A stretch of 64,000 nt of DNA, from NCBI RefSeq assembly GCF_022921055.1, contig NZ_CP095061.1, positions 216,001 through 280,000 on the forward strand. The letters run 5' to 3'. Under the pieces are notes generated by a model, which was not told where the DNA came from, searched no databases, and saw only the letters and a list, made by a program, of their open reading frames with translations. This document shows, piece by piece, positions 36,561 to 48,000 of the stretch (the first letter of the stretch is position 1; each line of letters opens with the position of its first letter). This DNA is from Hymenobacter volaticus (GTDB taxonomy: Bacteria; Bacteroidota; Bacteroidia; Cytophagales; Hymenobacteraceae). Position numbers and translations under genes: made by a program.

Positions 36561-38209
36561 TCAACCAATTTTCCTTGCCGTATTGATAACGTTGACGCCG
36601 TTGAAACGAGTGGTGGCCGAGCCGTGGCTTACTGCTGAAATCTGGCTCGGCTGCCCTTTTCCGTCGAAGAAAGTGCCCATGAGCCGGTAGTCGGACTGGT
36701 CGCAGGAGCCGGCGCAAGAGTTCCAGAACTCTTGCGTGTTGGCTTGGTAGGCCACATCCTCAATCATGCCCGTAATCTTGCCTTTGTCGATGGCGTAGAA
36801 CACCTGGCCCCGAACTGGAAGTTGTAGCGCTGCTGATCGATAGAGTAAGAACCGGCGCCCGCAATATAGATGCCCTTGTCCACCTTGCTGATCATCTCGT
36901 CTACGCTGAGCTTGGCGGTGCCGGGTTGCAGGCTCACGTTGGGCATGCGCTGAAACTGCACCGAACTCCAGGCATCGGCATAGCAGCACCCATCGGATTC
37001 CTGCTGCCCTACCACGGCGGCTTGGTCCCGGATTTTCTGATAGTTTACCAGCTTGCCTTCTTTGATGAGGTCCCACTGTTTGGTTTTTACGCCCTCATCG
37101 TCGTAGCCTACCGCGCCCAGGGAGCCGGGTTGCAGCTTATCGGCCACAATGTTGACTTGCTTGGAGCCGTAGGGAATGTTCTTGGCTTTCCACTCCAAGG
37201 TGGCGAAACTGGTGCCAGCAAAATTGGCCTCGTAACCGAGCACCCGGTCCAATTCCGTGGGGTGACCTACCGACTCGTGGATGGTCAAGCCTAAGTGCCC
37301 AGGATCCAGTACCAAGTCGTATTTGCCGGGTACCACACTCTTCGCCGTTAGCTTTTCTTTAGCATGTTTGGCTGCTTGCGCGGCATCTTCCAGAATGTTG
37401 TAGCGCTGATTGTAGCCGACCACTGTAGTGCCTGTGGGGCCTGCTACTCTTTCGCTGGCGCCAGGTGTCAGATATTCGTAGCCCAACCCCATAGCCGCCG
37501 ACATCGACTCGCGGGAGCGAAACTTGCCGGTTGCTTTGTCGATGGCCGTGACCGTAAACGTGGGCCAGATGCGGTGCACGTCCTGGTCGATGTAGGAGCC
37601 GTCGGTGCTGGCGAAGTACTTCTGCTCGTTCACCTGAAACAGCGCCGAGTTGATGTAATTAGCGCCGTTTTCGAGGGCTTTGGCATTGGCGGCTAGCAGT
37701 AAGTCGGCCTTTTCTTTTACCGGAACTTCGAAAGGGTTTTTCTGGATGGGCGTCTTCCAGCTTACTTCGCCGTAGCCTTGTTGTGGCGCCAACTGCACGG
37801 GTTGTTTCTGTACTTTCTGGTTGGCTTTGGCGATGGCCGTTGCCGAGCGGGCCGCCGCTGCTACGCCCGCTTCCGTTATGGTGTTGGTTGAGGCAAACCC
37901 CCAGGCTCCGTTCACTAACACTCGAACTCCTGCCCCGAGGCTTTCGGTGCTGGTGATGTTCTGCACTTGCTTTTCGCGGGTGAAAACGTACTGATTGAGG
38001 TAGCGTCCAATGCGCACATCAGCATAGGAAGCCCCGGCAGATTTTGCAGCGTTCAGGGCAGCATCGGCAAGGCGCTTTTTCAGGGCCGGGTCCATGACTT
38101 CGAGCAGTTGCTCGGGGTCCACGAGCATACCTCCCAAACCAGGTAGGCTCGGTAGCAGCAGGCCCCCGGCCGCTAAGCCAGTCAGCCCCATAAAGTCACG
38201 TCTTTTCAA
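36561..38209 (-). pseudogene. Tat-exported TldD-type metallopeptidase, paralogue 1, frameshifted
   Basis: This 549-residue TldD-family zinc peptidase carries a twin-arginine leader (KRRDFMGLTGLAAGGLLLPS) and a TTG start shared by all three paralogues. The metal motif HESVGH (HExxxH) lies in LGLTIHESVGHPTELDRVLG at about residue 306. The frame runs from 38209 to a false stop after FQFGARCST. The last 82 residues, including QVFYAIDKGKITGMIEDVAYQ and NSCAGSCDQSDYRL, continue in the next frame. Paralogues require FGGQVFYA, which is restored by one extra C in the CCCC run at 36808-36811. This is probably a base-call error. TldD/TldE pairs trim unfolded or RiPP-like peptides; the target here is unknown. 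Confidence 0.9.
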
Positions 38210-38334
38210 AGTGCTTGATAGTTAGAAGTTGAAAGAAGGAAAGCAGTAGCCAACATAAGCCTTTTTATTTCCTATGGATGCTACTTCCTGCTTAAGGTTG
38301 CTAAAATATTCAGGAAACCGAATGAAATGTAAAT

Positions 38335-38360
38335 GCCCGTCCGGCGCAAACCGGACGGGC
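38335..38360 (-). terminator. Hairpin between tldD paralogues 2 and 1
   Basis: A 10-bp GC stem gcccgtccgg/ccggacgggc with a six-base loop is followed on the minus strand by a T-rich stretch. It suggests that the array is at least two transcripts. Confidence 0.7.
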
Positions 38361-38403
38361 GACATACTAGGCGCAAAGCAACAAGCTTACGTCACCCATT
38401 CCT

Positions 38404-40058
38404 CTAGCCGATCTTGCGGGCTGTGTTGATGACGTTGACGCCGTTGAAGCGCGTCGTGGCCGAGCCGTGACTTACCGCCGAGCTCTGTGCGGGCTGTCCT
38501 TTGCCGTCGTTGAAGAAGCCCGCGAGGCGGTAGTCGGACTGGTCGCAGGAGCCGGCGCAGGAGTTCCAGAACTCTTGCGTGTTGGCCTGATACGCCACGT
38601 CTTCGAGCATACCCGTAATCTTGCCTTTGTCGATGGCGTAGAACACTTGGCCCCCAAACTGGAAGTTGTAGCGCTGCTGGTCGATAGAGAACGAGCCATT
38701 GCCGGCAATGTAGATGCCCTTATCCACGTTCTTCACTAACTCATCTACGCTTAGTTTGGCCGTGCCGGGGCGCAGACTTACGTTGGGCATGCGCTGGAAC
38801 TGCACATCCTGCCACGACTGCGAGTAGCAGCACCCATCCGATTCTTTCTGACCCACCATAGCGGCTTGGTCACGGATCTTCTGGTAGTCGATGAGCTTGC
38901 CTTCTTTGATGAGGTCCCACTCTTTGGTTTTCACACCTTCGTCGTCGTACCCAACTGCGCCCAACGAGTTCGGCTGGAGCTTGTCGGCCACAATGTTGAC
39001 CTGCTTGGAGCCGTAGGGAATGTTCTTGGCTTTCCACTCCAGCGTGGCGAACGATGTACCGGCGTAGTTGGCCTCATAGCCAAGCACCCGGTCCAGCTCC
39101 GTCGGGTGACCCACCGACTCGTGAATGGTTAGGCCCAAGTGGTGCGGATCGAGCACCAAGTCGTACTTGCCGGGCACTACGCTCTTGGCGGTCAGTTTTT
39201 GCTTGACTTGCTTGGCCGCGGCGGCGGCATCTTCCAAGATGTCGTAGCTGTTTTTGTAGCCCACAACATCCGAACCGGCGGGCCAGCAACCTTGTCGGCA
39301 GCCTTGGGCGTCAGGTATTCGTAGCCCATGCCCATGGGGGAACTCAACGACTGCCGGGAGCGGAATTTGCCCGAGGCCCGGTCGATAGCCGTAACCCCGA
39401 AGGTCGGCCAGATGCGGTGAATATCCTGGTCGATGTAGGAGCCGTCGGTACTAGCAAAGTACTTCTGCTCGTTCACCTGAAACAGCACCGAATTGACAAA
39501 CGAGGCGCCGTTTTCCATGGCCTTGGCATTGGCTGCCAATAGGATATCTACTTTATCCTTGATAGGCACTTCGAAAGCGTTCTGCTGAATAGGGGCCTTC
39601 CACGAAACCTCGCCGAAGCCTTTTTGAGGCGCAAGCTGCACCTGGGCCTTCTGCACTTTCGAGTTGGCTTTGGCGATTTGCACGGCCAACTGGGCAGCTT
39701 TGGCAAGGCCTGCTTCCGTTACTTGGTTGGTGGAGGCGAATCCCCAAGTGCCGTTGGCAATTACTCGGATACCAGCACCATAACTTTCAGTGCTCAGGAT
39801 GTTTTGCACCTGCTTTTCGCGGGTGAAAACGCCTTGATTGAGGTAGCGTCCAATTCGCACGTCGGTGTACGTGGCGCCAGCTGCCTTAGCAGCATTTAAG
39901 GCCGCATCAGCTAGCTTTTTCTTAACAGCAGGGTCCACGGCGGCGTCCAGCAGGCGCAAGGGGGCTACCTCGATGCCGCTGCCAAAACCGGGGATGCTGG
40001 GTATAAACAGAGCTCCGGTAGCCAAGCCGGTAAGCCCTACAAAGTCACGTCTTTTCAA
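38404..40058 (-). pseudogene. Tat-exported TldD-type metallopeptidase, paralogue 2, frameshifted
   Basis: This TldD paralogue of about 551 residues has the same layout: leader KRRDFVGLTGLATGALFIPS, HESVGH in the C-terminal half and the late NSCAGSCDQSDYRL. TTG at 40058 is the conserved start; an ATG at 40109 would add 17 residues. The N-terminal frame derails near 39280 after KAADKVAGP, and the second frame resumes at GYKNSYDILEDAAAAAK. Paralogue 3 reads KIPGPAGSDVIGYKNSYD, so one base is missing in the ccggcgggcc context at about 39275-39284. It lies 66 bases after the TldE paralogue 2 stop and is likely translationally linked to it. Confidence 0.9.
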
Positions 40059-40124
40059 AGCAGTACTGAATAGAGAAGTAGAAAGAGAGGATACGCAGCC
40101 CGAAGGCACGCTTCGGGCTACTGC

Positions 40125-41459
40125 TTACACAGCGTCCGAGAGGCTGGTGAACGTGAAGTCCCGAATCTTGAGCGGCGGCACGAGGTTGCCGTTCACGCGA
40201 ACCGGCTTGCCAATGGCTTCCAGGTTGTTGAGCATGATAATGGGCGACTCGTTGAAGCGGAAGTTCTTCACCGGATGCTTGATCTTGCCGTTCTCGATAT
40301 AGAAGGTTCCGTCGCGGGTGAGGCCCGTGTACAGCAGCGTCTGCGGATCAACGGGACGGATGTACCACAGACGCGTCACGAGAATACCTTTCGCCGTACC
40401 CTTAATCATGTCTTGCACGCTCTGGGTGCCGCCTTCCATGATCCAGCCGCCGGGCCGTGGAATGTCTGGAATACCCGATTTCTGGGCCCAAAACCGAGAC
40501 GTGTAGAGGTTTTTCACTACGCCCTTCTCAATCCAAGTCATCTTCTTCTGCGGACGACCGTCGCCGGCAAACGTGAGGCTGGCAATTTCGGCGTTGGTGG
40601 GGTCTGAGTAGATGGTTACCCGCTCGTCGAACAGCTTTTCGCCTTTGCGGTTACCACCGCCTTTTTTGCTGAGGAAGCTGCGGCCTTCGTCGGCGTTGCG
40701 AGCATCCAGCGCGTTCATTAAAGCCGCCAGCAACGAGGCGTCGGTATTGGCTACCAAGGCCGCAGGCTCCAGAATAACGGTGTACTTGCCGGGCTCAATG
40801 GCTTTGGCATTGCGCGACATAGCTGCCTTGTCGGCCGCCACTTGCGTCAGGGTGCCAGCGTCGAATCCGGCGGCATCGTTGTAATCACCAGTGGCGTAGC
40901 CGGAGCCGGTCCCGTCGGGGGTACGTACCGTGATGCTGAACGACAAGTTGGTGTACTGCTGATAGGCTTCCAGGCCTTTGTTGTTGCGCTTGGCCACAAA
41001 GCCGGCTTCGTCGTTGAGGAAAGCAGCCGAAGTCACTTTTTTCTCGTCGCAGATCTTCATGGTTTTGCCGATCTGCATTGCGCGGAAGTCGGGGGTGATG
41101 CCGGCCGTGGATGCTGCAAACGACTTGGGAGCAGCGATATACGTCTGGGCTCCGAGCAGGGGCATGTACTCCGGACTCTCGGGGGCCAGCTTGGCAATTT
41201 CTTCGGCCCGTTGCACGCAGCGGCGCAGCGTGGCATCGTCGAACTCGTTGCAAGTGGCTACACCCGAGCGTTTGCCGAACCGCGCTTCCACCGCTAAGCT
41301 CACGTCATCAGCAGCACCGCTGGTACTGATGGCGTTGCGGGCCGAGCGGACGTTGCCGCCGTTGCTGCCGCTGAGCGTAGCTTCACACTCGTCGGAGGTA
41401 CTGAAACTAAGGACCTTCTTAAGGATGGCCTGGGATTCGTCTTGGGAAAGAATTGCCAT
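40125..41459 (-). CDS. TldE/PmbA-type protein, paralogue 2
   Basis: This is a 444-residue intact TldE family protein closely matching paralogue 1, including ATCNEFDDATLRRCVQRAEEIAKLAPE, DEGRSFLSKKGGGNRKGEKLFDERVTIYSD and the identical end PLKIRDFTFTSLSDAV. It differs mainly at residues 30-50 and 125-165. There is no leader peptide and no HExxxH. It lies between tldD paralogue 3 (upstream, 106 bases) and paralogue 2 (downstream), giving two D-E units plus one extra D. It probably pairs with one of the adjacent TldD proteins. Confidence 0.92.
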   Translation of the reverse strand: MAILSQDESQAILKKVLSFSTSDECEATLSGSNGGNVRSARNAISTSGAADDVSLAVEARFGKRSGVATCNEFDDATLRRCVQRAEEIAKLAPESPEYMPLLGAQTYIAAPKSFAASTAGITPDFRAMQIGKTMKICDEKKVTSAAFLNDEAGFVAKRNNKGLEAYQQYTNLSFSITVRTPDGTGSGYATGDYNDAAGFDAGTLTQVAADKAAMSRNAKAIEPGKYTVILEPAALVANTDASLLAALMNALDARNADEGRSFLSKKGGGNRKGEKLFDERVTIYSDPTNAEIASLTFAGDGRPQKKMTWIEKGVVKNLYTSRFWAQKSGIPDIPRPGGWIMEGGTQSVQDMIKGTAKGILVTRLWYIRPVDPQTLLYTGLTRDGTFYIENGKIKHPVKNFRFNESPIIMLNNLEAIGKPVRVNGNLVPPLKIRDFTFTSLSDAV

Positions 41460-41565
41460 TAGGTAACTGTTGAGTTGTCGCTTGCTAATTGTGGTTGATG
41501 CTTGTTGATAAGTAGCTGGTGGTTATGGAAGAGTTACCTCAACACCAGCCCCTAGCTATCAGCAA

Positions 41566-43215
41566 TCAACCAATTTTCCGGGCTGTATTGATGACATTAA
41601 CACCGTTGAAACGGGTGGTGGCCGAACCGTGGCTTACCGCCGATACTTGGCTCGGCTGCCCTTTGCCGTCGAAGAACGACCCAAATAGGCGGTAGTCGGA
41701 CTGGTCGCAGGAGCCAGCGCAGGAGTTCCAGAACTCTTGCGTGTTAGCCTGATAGGCCACGTCTTCGAGCATGCCCGTAATCTTGCCTTTGTCGATGGCG
41801 TAGAACACCTGGCCGCCAAACTGGAAGTTGTAGCGCTGCTGGTCGATAGAGTAGGAGCCGCGGCCAGCAATGAAGATGCCTTTATCTACCTTGCTTACCA
41901 TCTCGTCCACGCTCATCTTCTCTTTGCCCGGCTGCAAGCTCACGTTGGGCATGCGCTGGAACTGGACCGAGCTCCACGAGTCCGCGTAGCAGCATCCATC
42001 CGATTCCTTCTGGCCAACGATGTGTGCTTGGTCGCGAATCTTCTGGTAATCGACGAGCTTGCCTTCTTTGATGAGGTCCCACTGCTTGGTTTTCACGCCC
42101 TCATCGTCGTAGCCCACCGCACCCAAAGAACCAGGCTGCAGCTTATCAGCCACAATATTTACTTGCTTGGAGCCGAACGGGATATTCTTGGCCTTCCATT
42201 CCTGAGTGGCAAAAGAAGTACCGGCATAGTTGGCTTCGTAACCGAGCACCCGGTCCAGCTCGGTAGGGTGGCCCACCGACTCATGAATGGTCAGGCCGAG
42301 GTGGTTGGGGTCGAGTACCAGGTCATACTTGCCGGGCACCACGCTCTTAGCCGTTAGCTTCGCGCGGGCATGTTTGGCAGCGGCGGCCGCATCCTCCAGA
42401 ATATCGTAGCTATTTTTGTAGCCAATAACATCGGAACCAGCCGGGCCCGGAATCTTGTCGGCAGCTTTCGGTGTCAGGTACTCGTAACCCAAGCCCATCG
42501 GGGCCGACATGGCATCTCGGGAGCGAAACTTACCCGAAGCCTTATCGATAGCCGTCACGCTGAAGGTTGGCCAAATGCGATGCACATCCTGGTCGATGTA
42601 GGAGCCGTCGGTGCTGGCGAAATACTTCTGCTCGTTGATCTGGAACAGCGAGGAATTGACGAAGGAAGCGCCATTCTCTAGTGCTTTGGCATTGGCCGCC
42701 AGCAGTAGTTCTACTTTCTGCTTCACCGGTACTTCAAAAGCATTTTGCTGAATCGGCGTTTTCCAGCTTACCGTGCCGTAGCCCTGCTGGGGTGCCAGTT
42801 TCACTTGCTCTTTCTGCACTTTCGAGTTGGCCTTGGCAATCTGCACGGCTAGTTGTGCCGCTTTGGCTAGGCCAGCCTCCGTCACCGTATTGGTAGCCGC
42901 GAAGCCCCAGGTACCGTTGGCAATAACCCGAACGCCTGCCCCGAAGCTTTCACCGCTGGCTATGTTTTGGACTTGCTTTTCGCGGGTGAAAATGCTTTGG
43001 TTGAGGTAGCGGCCAATTCGTACGTCAGTGTAGGTGGCGCCTGCCGCTTTGGCCGCATTCAGAGCTGCGTCAGCCAATCGTTTATTAACGGCCGGGTCCA
43101 CTGCCTCCAGCAGTCGAGCCGGGTCGACGGGGTTGCCACCCAGGCTCGGAAACGTGGGCAGAAAAAGCGCCCCGGTAGCCAAGCCAGTGAGGCCCACAAA
43201 ATCACGTCTTTTCAA
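41566..43215 (-). CDS. Tat-exported TldD-type metallopeptidase, paralogue 3 (intact)
   Basis: This is the only uninterrupted TldD of the array, 549 residues, and the reference for repairing the others. It starts with TTG: upstream in this frame a stop appears before any ATG, and the three paralogues become identical exactly at TTGAAAAGACGTGA. The leader KRRDFVGLTGLATGALFLPT is a twin-arginine type signal with a short hydrophobic core. The zinc motif HESVGH is at about residue 308, and the C-terminal region contains NSCAGSCDQSDYR. It should be exported folded to the periplasm. It is first in the array, with a terminator of the SusD gene about 215 bases upstream. Confidence 0.92.
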   Translation of the reverse strand: MKRRDFVGLTGLATGALFLPTFPSLGGNPVDPARLLEAVDPAVNKRLADAALNAAKAAGATYTDVRIGRYLNQSIFTREKQVQNIASGESFGAGVRVIANGTWGFAATNTVTEAGLAKAAQLAVQIAKANSKVQKEQVKLAPQQGYGTVSWKTPIQQNAFEVPVKQKVELLLAANAKALENGASFVNSSLFQINEQKYFASTDGSYIDQDVHRIWPTFSVTAIDKASGKFRSRDAMSAPMGLGYEYLTPKAADKIPGPAGSDVIGYKNSYDILEDAAAAAKHARAKLTAKSVVPGKYDLVLDPNHLGLTIHESVGHPTELDRVLGYEANYAGTSFATQEWKAKNIPFGSKQVNIVADKLQPGSLGAVGYDDEGVKTKQWDLIKEGKLVDYQKIRDQAHIVGQKESDGCCYADSWSSVQFQRMPNVSLQPGKEKMSVDEMVSKVDKGIFIAGRGSYSIDQQRYNFQFGGQVFYAIDKGKITGMLEDVAYQANTQEFWNSCAGSCDQSDYRLFGSFFDGKGQPSQVSAVSHGSATTRFNGVNVINTARKIG

Positions 43216-43428
43216 ATTAAGGAAAGGTTTGGTTGGAAAGGAAGGAGAACAAGTAGCAGTTTAGGATGTGCACGTTTCATCTGCAACTGAAGGACGCTGA
43301 CGGTATCATGAGGCTGCATAGTTACAAAGAGGGTAAAAGGTGTTTTCCCTTATCGGCAGGTAAGCTGGCTTCACCCCCGGCAATTAGTTTTCTGCTTGTA
43401 ACTCCACTGTGCCTCCACTGTGTATAAG

Positions 43429-43467
43429 AGAAAAGAGGCCTCCGCAATTACGAGAGGCCTCTTTTCT
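43429..43467 (-). terminator. Intrinsic terminator after susD
   Basis: A 14-bp perfect stem agaaaagaggcctc/gaggcctcttttct with an 11-base loop lies 13 bases beyond the restored susD stop. Confidence 0.88.
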
Positions 43468-43479
43468 AGCTCTGTTACA

Positions 43480-44990
43480 CTACTCGTTGCGTGTCATTAA
43501 TCGGTTAGCAGCTAGCTCCGTATTGGGAATTGGCCAGACGTAAAGAATGTCAGTGGGATTAACTGCGCTGACCGTACCCTTAGCGGGAATGGGAGCGTTA
43601 AGTCGCATAATATCGAGGTTGCGAATGCCCTCCCGAGAAACTCAATGCGCCGCTCTAGTACCACAGCGTTGGCGGCCGCGTCTACAGTTGCAAAGGAAGT
43701 GTAAGCGCTACCATTTGACCGTTGCCGCACGGCGTTCAACAAGGCCAAGGCTTGTGCGTCAGCAGCGCCTGCTGTGCGAAAACGAGCTTCTGCTAAACTC
43801 AACATCACTTCGGCATAGCGAATCACGGGTGCTTTATCGGTGTAAGGTGTGCCGTTAGGATACTTATTTAAGTAAAGAGTACCTGTGCCTGTAATCAAGC
43901 TTGTCCGCCGCACATCAGTAGCTCCAAAACCTGCATTGGAAAGGATACCACCAGCGCCACTGTTGAGCGCGTACTCGCCGTTGCCAACTGGAGATGGGCG
44001 ATAGTAGAAGGCCAATTGGTTTTGTGTACCGGGAGCGTTCTGCGCTGTGAAAGGAAAGCTCAGGATGCTTTCAGTCGTTTCCTGTGGCGCGGCGAATACG
44101 GCTGTTATAGAGGCGTTTAGCGCATTGCTTACGCCAGTGGGAGCAGCGTATGGTGCAGTGGCAGGGACTAGTTTATTAGCTTCCCGTATTACATCATTGT
44201 AGAGTCCCATGCTTAAATACACCCGTGTCTTCAAGGCAATAGCCGTGTTACGGTGAGCCCGTGTTACGTTGAGCGTGGAAGCAGTGCCGCCAGTGTAAGT
44301 GAGCGGCAGATTTTGCTCTGCAAAGTTCAGATCCGTAAGAATCTGTTGGTATACTTCTCCTACTGTGCTACGAGCCAGGTCGTTGTTTGTACCATCGGTT
44401 TCGGCTTGCAGACGCAAGGGCAAACCGGGCTTGCTTCCAGGGGCAGCTCCGTTGCTAGTATCGGTATAAGGCCGGGCGTACAATTGCAATAGCGAGTAGT
44501 AACTCAGAGCACGAAGTAGCCTAGCTTCCGCCTTGTATTGCTCGGCGGTGGTGGTAAAAGTGGCTGGAAAAATTGGCGCAACGAATTTGGCTGAGTTAGT
44601 TTCCATGCCAGCCAAAAACACGTTCGCTTGGTTGATAGCAGCGTAGCCGGCAGCCCACAAGCTTACTACGTCGTTCTGCGACTGTTCGGTCAACGTGTGG
44701 TTCCACACGCCTAGCGCCGTCACGCCGTTGCTCCGCAAATTTATAAAATCATTCGCCCGTACATCACTATACACTTGGTAGCGCCCTCCCAAGAAACTAC
44801 CAACTTTAATATAGGAGTATAGATTGTTGACTTGCAGAAGCACACGGGCCGGCGTGTCAAACACCACTTCCTGCGGATAAAGCGTAGTCGGTTCTGGGTC
44901 CAACAAATCCTTTTGGCACGAGAAGGTGCCGAATGCCAGTGCCGTAGTGCAAAGGCTTACCGTGACTATTTTTTTAAATGATGACTTCAT
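43480..44990 (-). CDS. SusD/RagB-type outer-membrane lipoprotein, C-terminus frameshifted
   Basis: This is the surface glycan- or nutrient-binding lipoprotein partner of the adjacent SusC. The Met at 44990 starts a lipoprotein signal with lipobox FGTFSC; the longer frame from 45014 overlaps the susC stop. SusD features are the TPR-like helices (LLQVNNLYSYIKVG, AEARLLRALSYYSLLQLY), PGLPLRLQAE and VIRYAEVMLSLAEARF. As written, the frame ends at 43512 with a nonsense tail after VLERRIEFLGR. Adding one C to the CCC at 43628-43630 restores GIRNLDIMRLNAPIPAKG and VWPIPNTELAANRL, ending at 43480. This is a probable base-call error. About 503 residues when repaired. Confidence 0.92.
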
Positions 44991-45003
44991 CAGAATGCCG
45001 TGT

Positions 45004-48000
45004 TTAGAAACCAATGTTGAAACCCACCGTGTAAGTCCGGGCCTGTCCTACCGAGTTGCGGTCGACGCCGGCACCCGTGTTGGCATTAGAGCCTGTGGTT
45101 GAGTTGGTGGAGATTTCTGGGTCAATACCTGTGTAATTCGTAATCAGGCCTGCATTCTGCACCTGACCATACACACGAATACTGGCAATATTGAACCGGC
45201 TCAGCACACTTGGTTTCACGTTGTAGCCCAGAGTGATATTGCGCAAACGGGCAAAGTCGCCTTTCTCGATATTCGACGACATAACTAGGCCCGAGCCATT
45301 GGAAATGTTATCGCCAAACACCACCCGTGGCCATTTTGCGTTGGTGTTAGTTTCTGTCCAACGCTCCAAAATGTCTACATCGTTGTTCCAAAAGCGCTGA
45401 TCGTGCAAACCAGATTTGGTACCGTTGTAGAGGTAGTTGCCGCCCGAATACTGAATGAAAATTCCTAGGTCGAAATTCCCGAGTTGGAACGTGTTATCGA
45501 AGCCTCCATACCACTTAGGAAGGGTAGGGCCAAAGTACACTCCGTCGACCAGTTGGTTGGGAGCTGCCGTGGCCCGGCCAGTGGCAACGTCTGTCCAGCC
45601 GCCCCCAGAGTGGTTATATTGCGCCACGGTTCCGTCTGCCTTCTGAATCATCCGCCGGCCATTTTCTGGGTTTACGCCCAACGAAGGCACTGCTAGTAAT
45701 TCACCTACCGAGCGACCTACTTCCGTGAAGTTGACTGTTTCCAAAGAGGTAGGCGTGGCAATACGTTGGCCTTCAGTGGCCAAACTCAATACCCGGTTTT
45801 TAAGCGTAGTGTAGTTGCCGCTTACTGTCCAGGTGAAGTTGGGCTTCTGAATAGCAATGGCTTTCAGATTCAGTTCGATACCAGTATTACGCATCGAGCC
45901 GACGTTGGCCAAGTACGTGCTGTTGTTGATGTTCGCAACATCCGTTGGAACAGCACCACCTGGAAGGCCTTTTGAGGGAGCTTGGGGCACACGTAGAATC
46001 AAACCGTCCACCAGGTTGCGATAGTAAGCCAAATCACCCGTAATTCGGTCTCCTAGCAAGCCGAATGTCATACCTACATCGGTTTTCTTGCTGGTTTCCC
46101 AGGTGAGCAGCGGGCTGCCAGGGTTGCTGAAATACAGGGTGGCGTTATCAGCATATAAGCTGTTTTCGTAGGTGAAGAGCGATGCAAAGTCTTCAACACC
46201 CTGGCTATTGCCAACTTCGCCGTAACTGCCTGTAAACTTCAGAAAGTTGAATGTGGTAGCGAAAGGAGCATTTTTCCAGAAATCTTCCTCCGATAAAACA
46301 TATCCCAACGACGCACCATAGAAGTTGCCCCACTTTTCAGCCCAAGCTGAGTAACCGTCGCGCCGAACGTTTAAGGAGGCTAGGTATTTCTTGCCAAAAT
46401 CGTAGTTCAAACGACCGAAGTAAGAGAGCAAATAGTTTTCGCTCTGCAAGTTGCCCAGCGCTGAGATGTTGGTATAAGTACCTTGATAATTAGTTACGAA
46501 TGGGTCCGCTACGCCTGTCCGACGAGCTCCCCATCGTTCTATACCAGTATGCTGTTGCTCGTTGCCCAGCAATAAGGAAACGTTATGCTTCTCGCCAAGA
46601 GTGCGGTCGTACTGAGCTGTGTTCTGCCAGTTCCAACGCTTGTTGACTCGATTAAAATTATCAGCTGTGCCTCCTGTTGAAAATCCATCCCCCGCGATAG
46701 ACGTATTGAAAGCCTTATCCTCGAACAAGATGTTGTTGATGCCGAAGGTGGTGCGAAGCGTCAGGCCGGAGATAATTTCCCAACTGGCATATACACTGCC
46801 TTGAATTTCGTTGCCTTCAGAGATAAAGTAGTTGTTTTCGAGGTCGACGAGCGGGTTGTAATAGTTAACTCCCAGCGCTGCCGTTGGCGTCGCAGTTGAA
46901 GTAGGTTCTAAGTTGGCGCCTGGTCCGATGCCTGCTCCACTGGTGTTGTAGGTGCCATCGGGATTGCGGGCAGCCACGTTGGGCGGTAGCACGAGCGGCA
47001 AACGACCCAAACCTCCTGTTCCAAAAGACTGATCAGCTGTTGAACCCGAGTTAGGAGATTGGTTACGGCTGTTGGAGTACCCTACTCGGGTACCGATAGT
47101 GAAATTCTTAAATACTTTGTGGTCGAGGTTGAGGCGCGCCGATATACGCCGGAACTCGTTCTGCTCCAGCATGCCTTTCTGGTTGGTGTACCCTATCGAC
47201 GTATAGTAGTTGGTTTTTTCGGTGCCGCCTGAGAAGTTTAGCGTGTTGGAAGTGGAAAAGCCCGTCCGGTAGATGTAATCATACCAGTTTGTGTCAACCG
47301 TATTGCCATTGGCATCTTGCTGAAGCCGGAAGCCTTCTACGTTATTACCCGGCTGCCCTAAGGCAATGCGGTTGGCATTCAGGTTGCGAACAGCTTCATT
47401 TTTAATGTCTACATACTGTTCGGCGTTGAGCACATCGAACAGTCGCACTGGCTCCGACCAGCCAGCCCACGAATCAAACGAAATTCGACTCTGGCCTTTC
47501 TTACCTCTTTTGGTGGTTACCAAAATAACGCCACCGGCCGCCCGCGAACCATAAATAGCAGTAGCAGAAGCATCCTTCAGTACTTCAACACTTTCTATAT
47601 CGCTGGGGTTAACATTACTCAGTGGGTTGTTTGGCACACTACCTACTGCCGACGTGTTACCGCTGAAAGCAGGGATTCCGTCGATAACGAACAGCGGCGA
47701 TGAGCTAAGCGTGATAGAGTTCACACCGCGTATCCGGATAACAGGCGCATTGTTGAGCACCCCGTTAGGGGTTGTGATGTTTACACCCGATGCTCGGCCT
47801 TGCAAGCCCTGCTCAAAGCTTTGCACTGGCTTATTAGCAATTTCAGCCCCTTTTATAGTGGCCACCGAGCCCGTTAAATCGCGCCGGGATTGGGTGCCGT
47901 AACCTACTACTACCACTTCGTCAAGACCCGTAGAGGCTGAACCAAGCGTAGCATTGACAGTGGACTGGGTGCCTATCGCCACCTCTTTGGAATCGAATCC

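Noticed and set aside
35140..43215. Tandem repeats suggesting a CRISPR or satellite array
   Set aside because: The repeats are whole paralogous genes of 1.3-1.65 kb, not short spaced units.
35290..43290. Many long plus-strand frames opposite the TldD/TldE genes
   Set aside because: They are shadow frames created by high-GC codon bias in the genuine minus-strand genes; they repeat in step with the paralogues.
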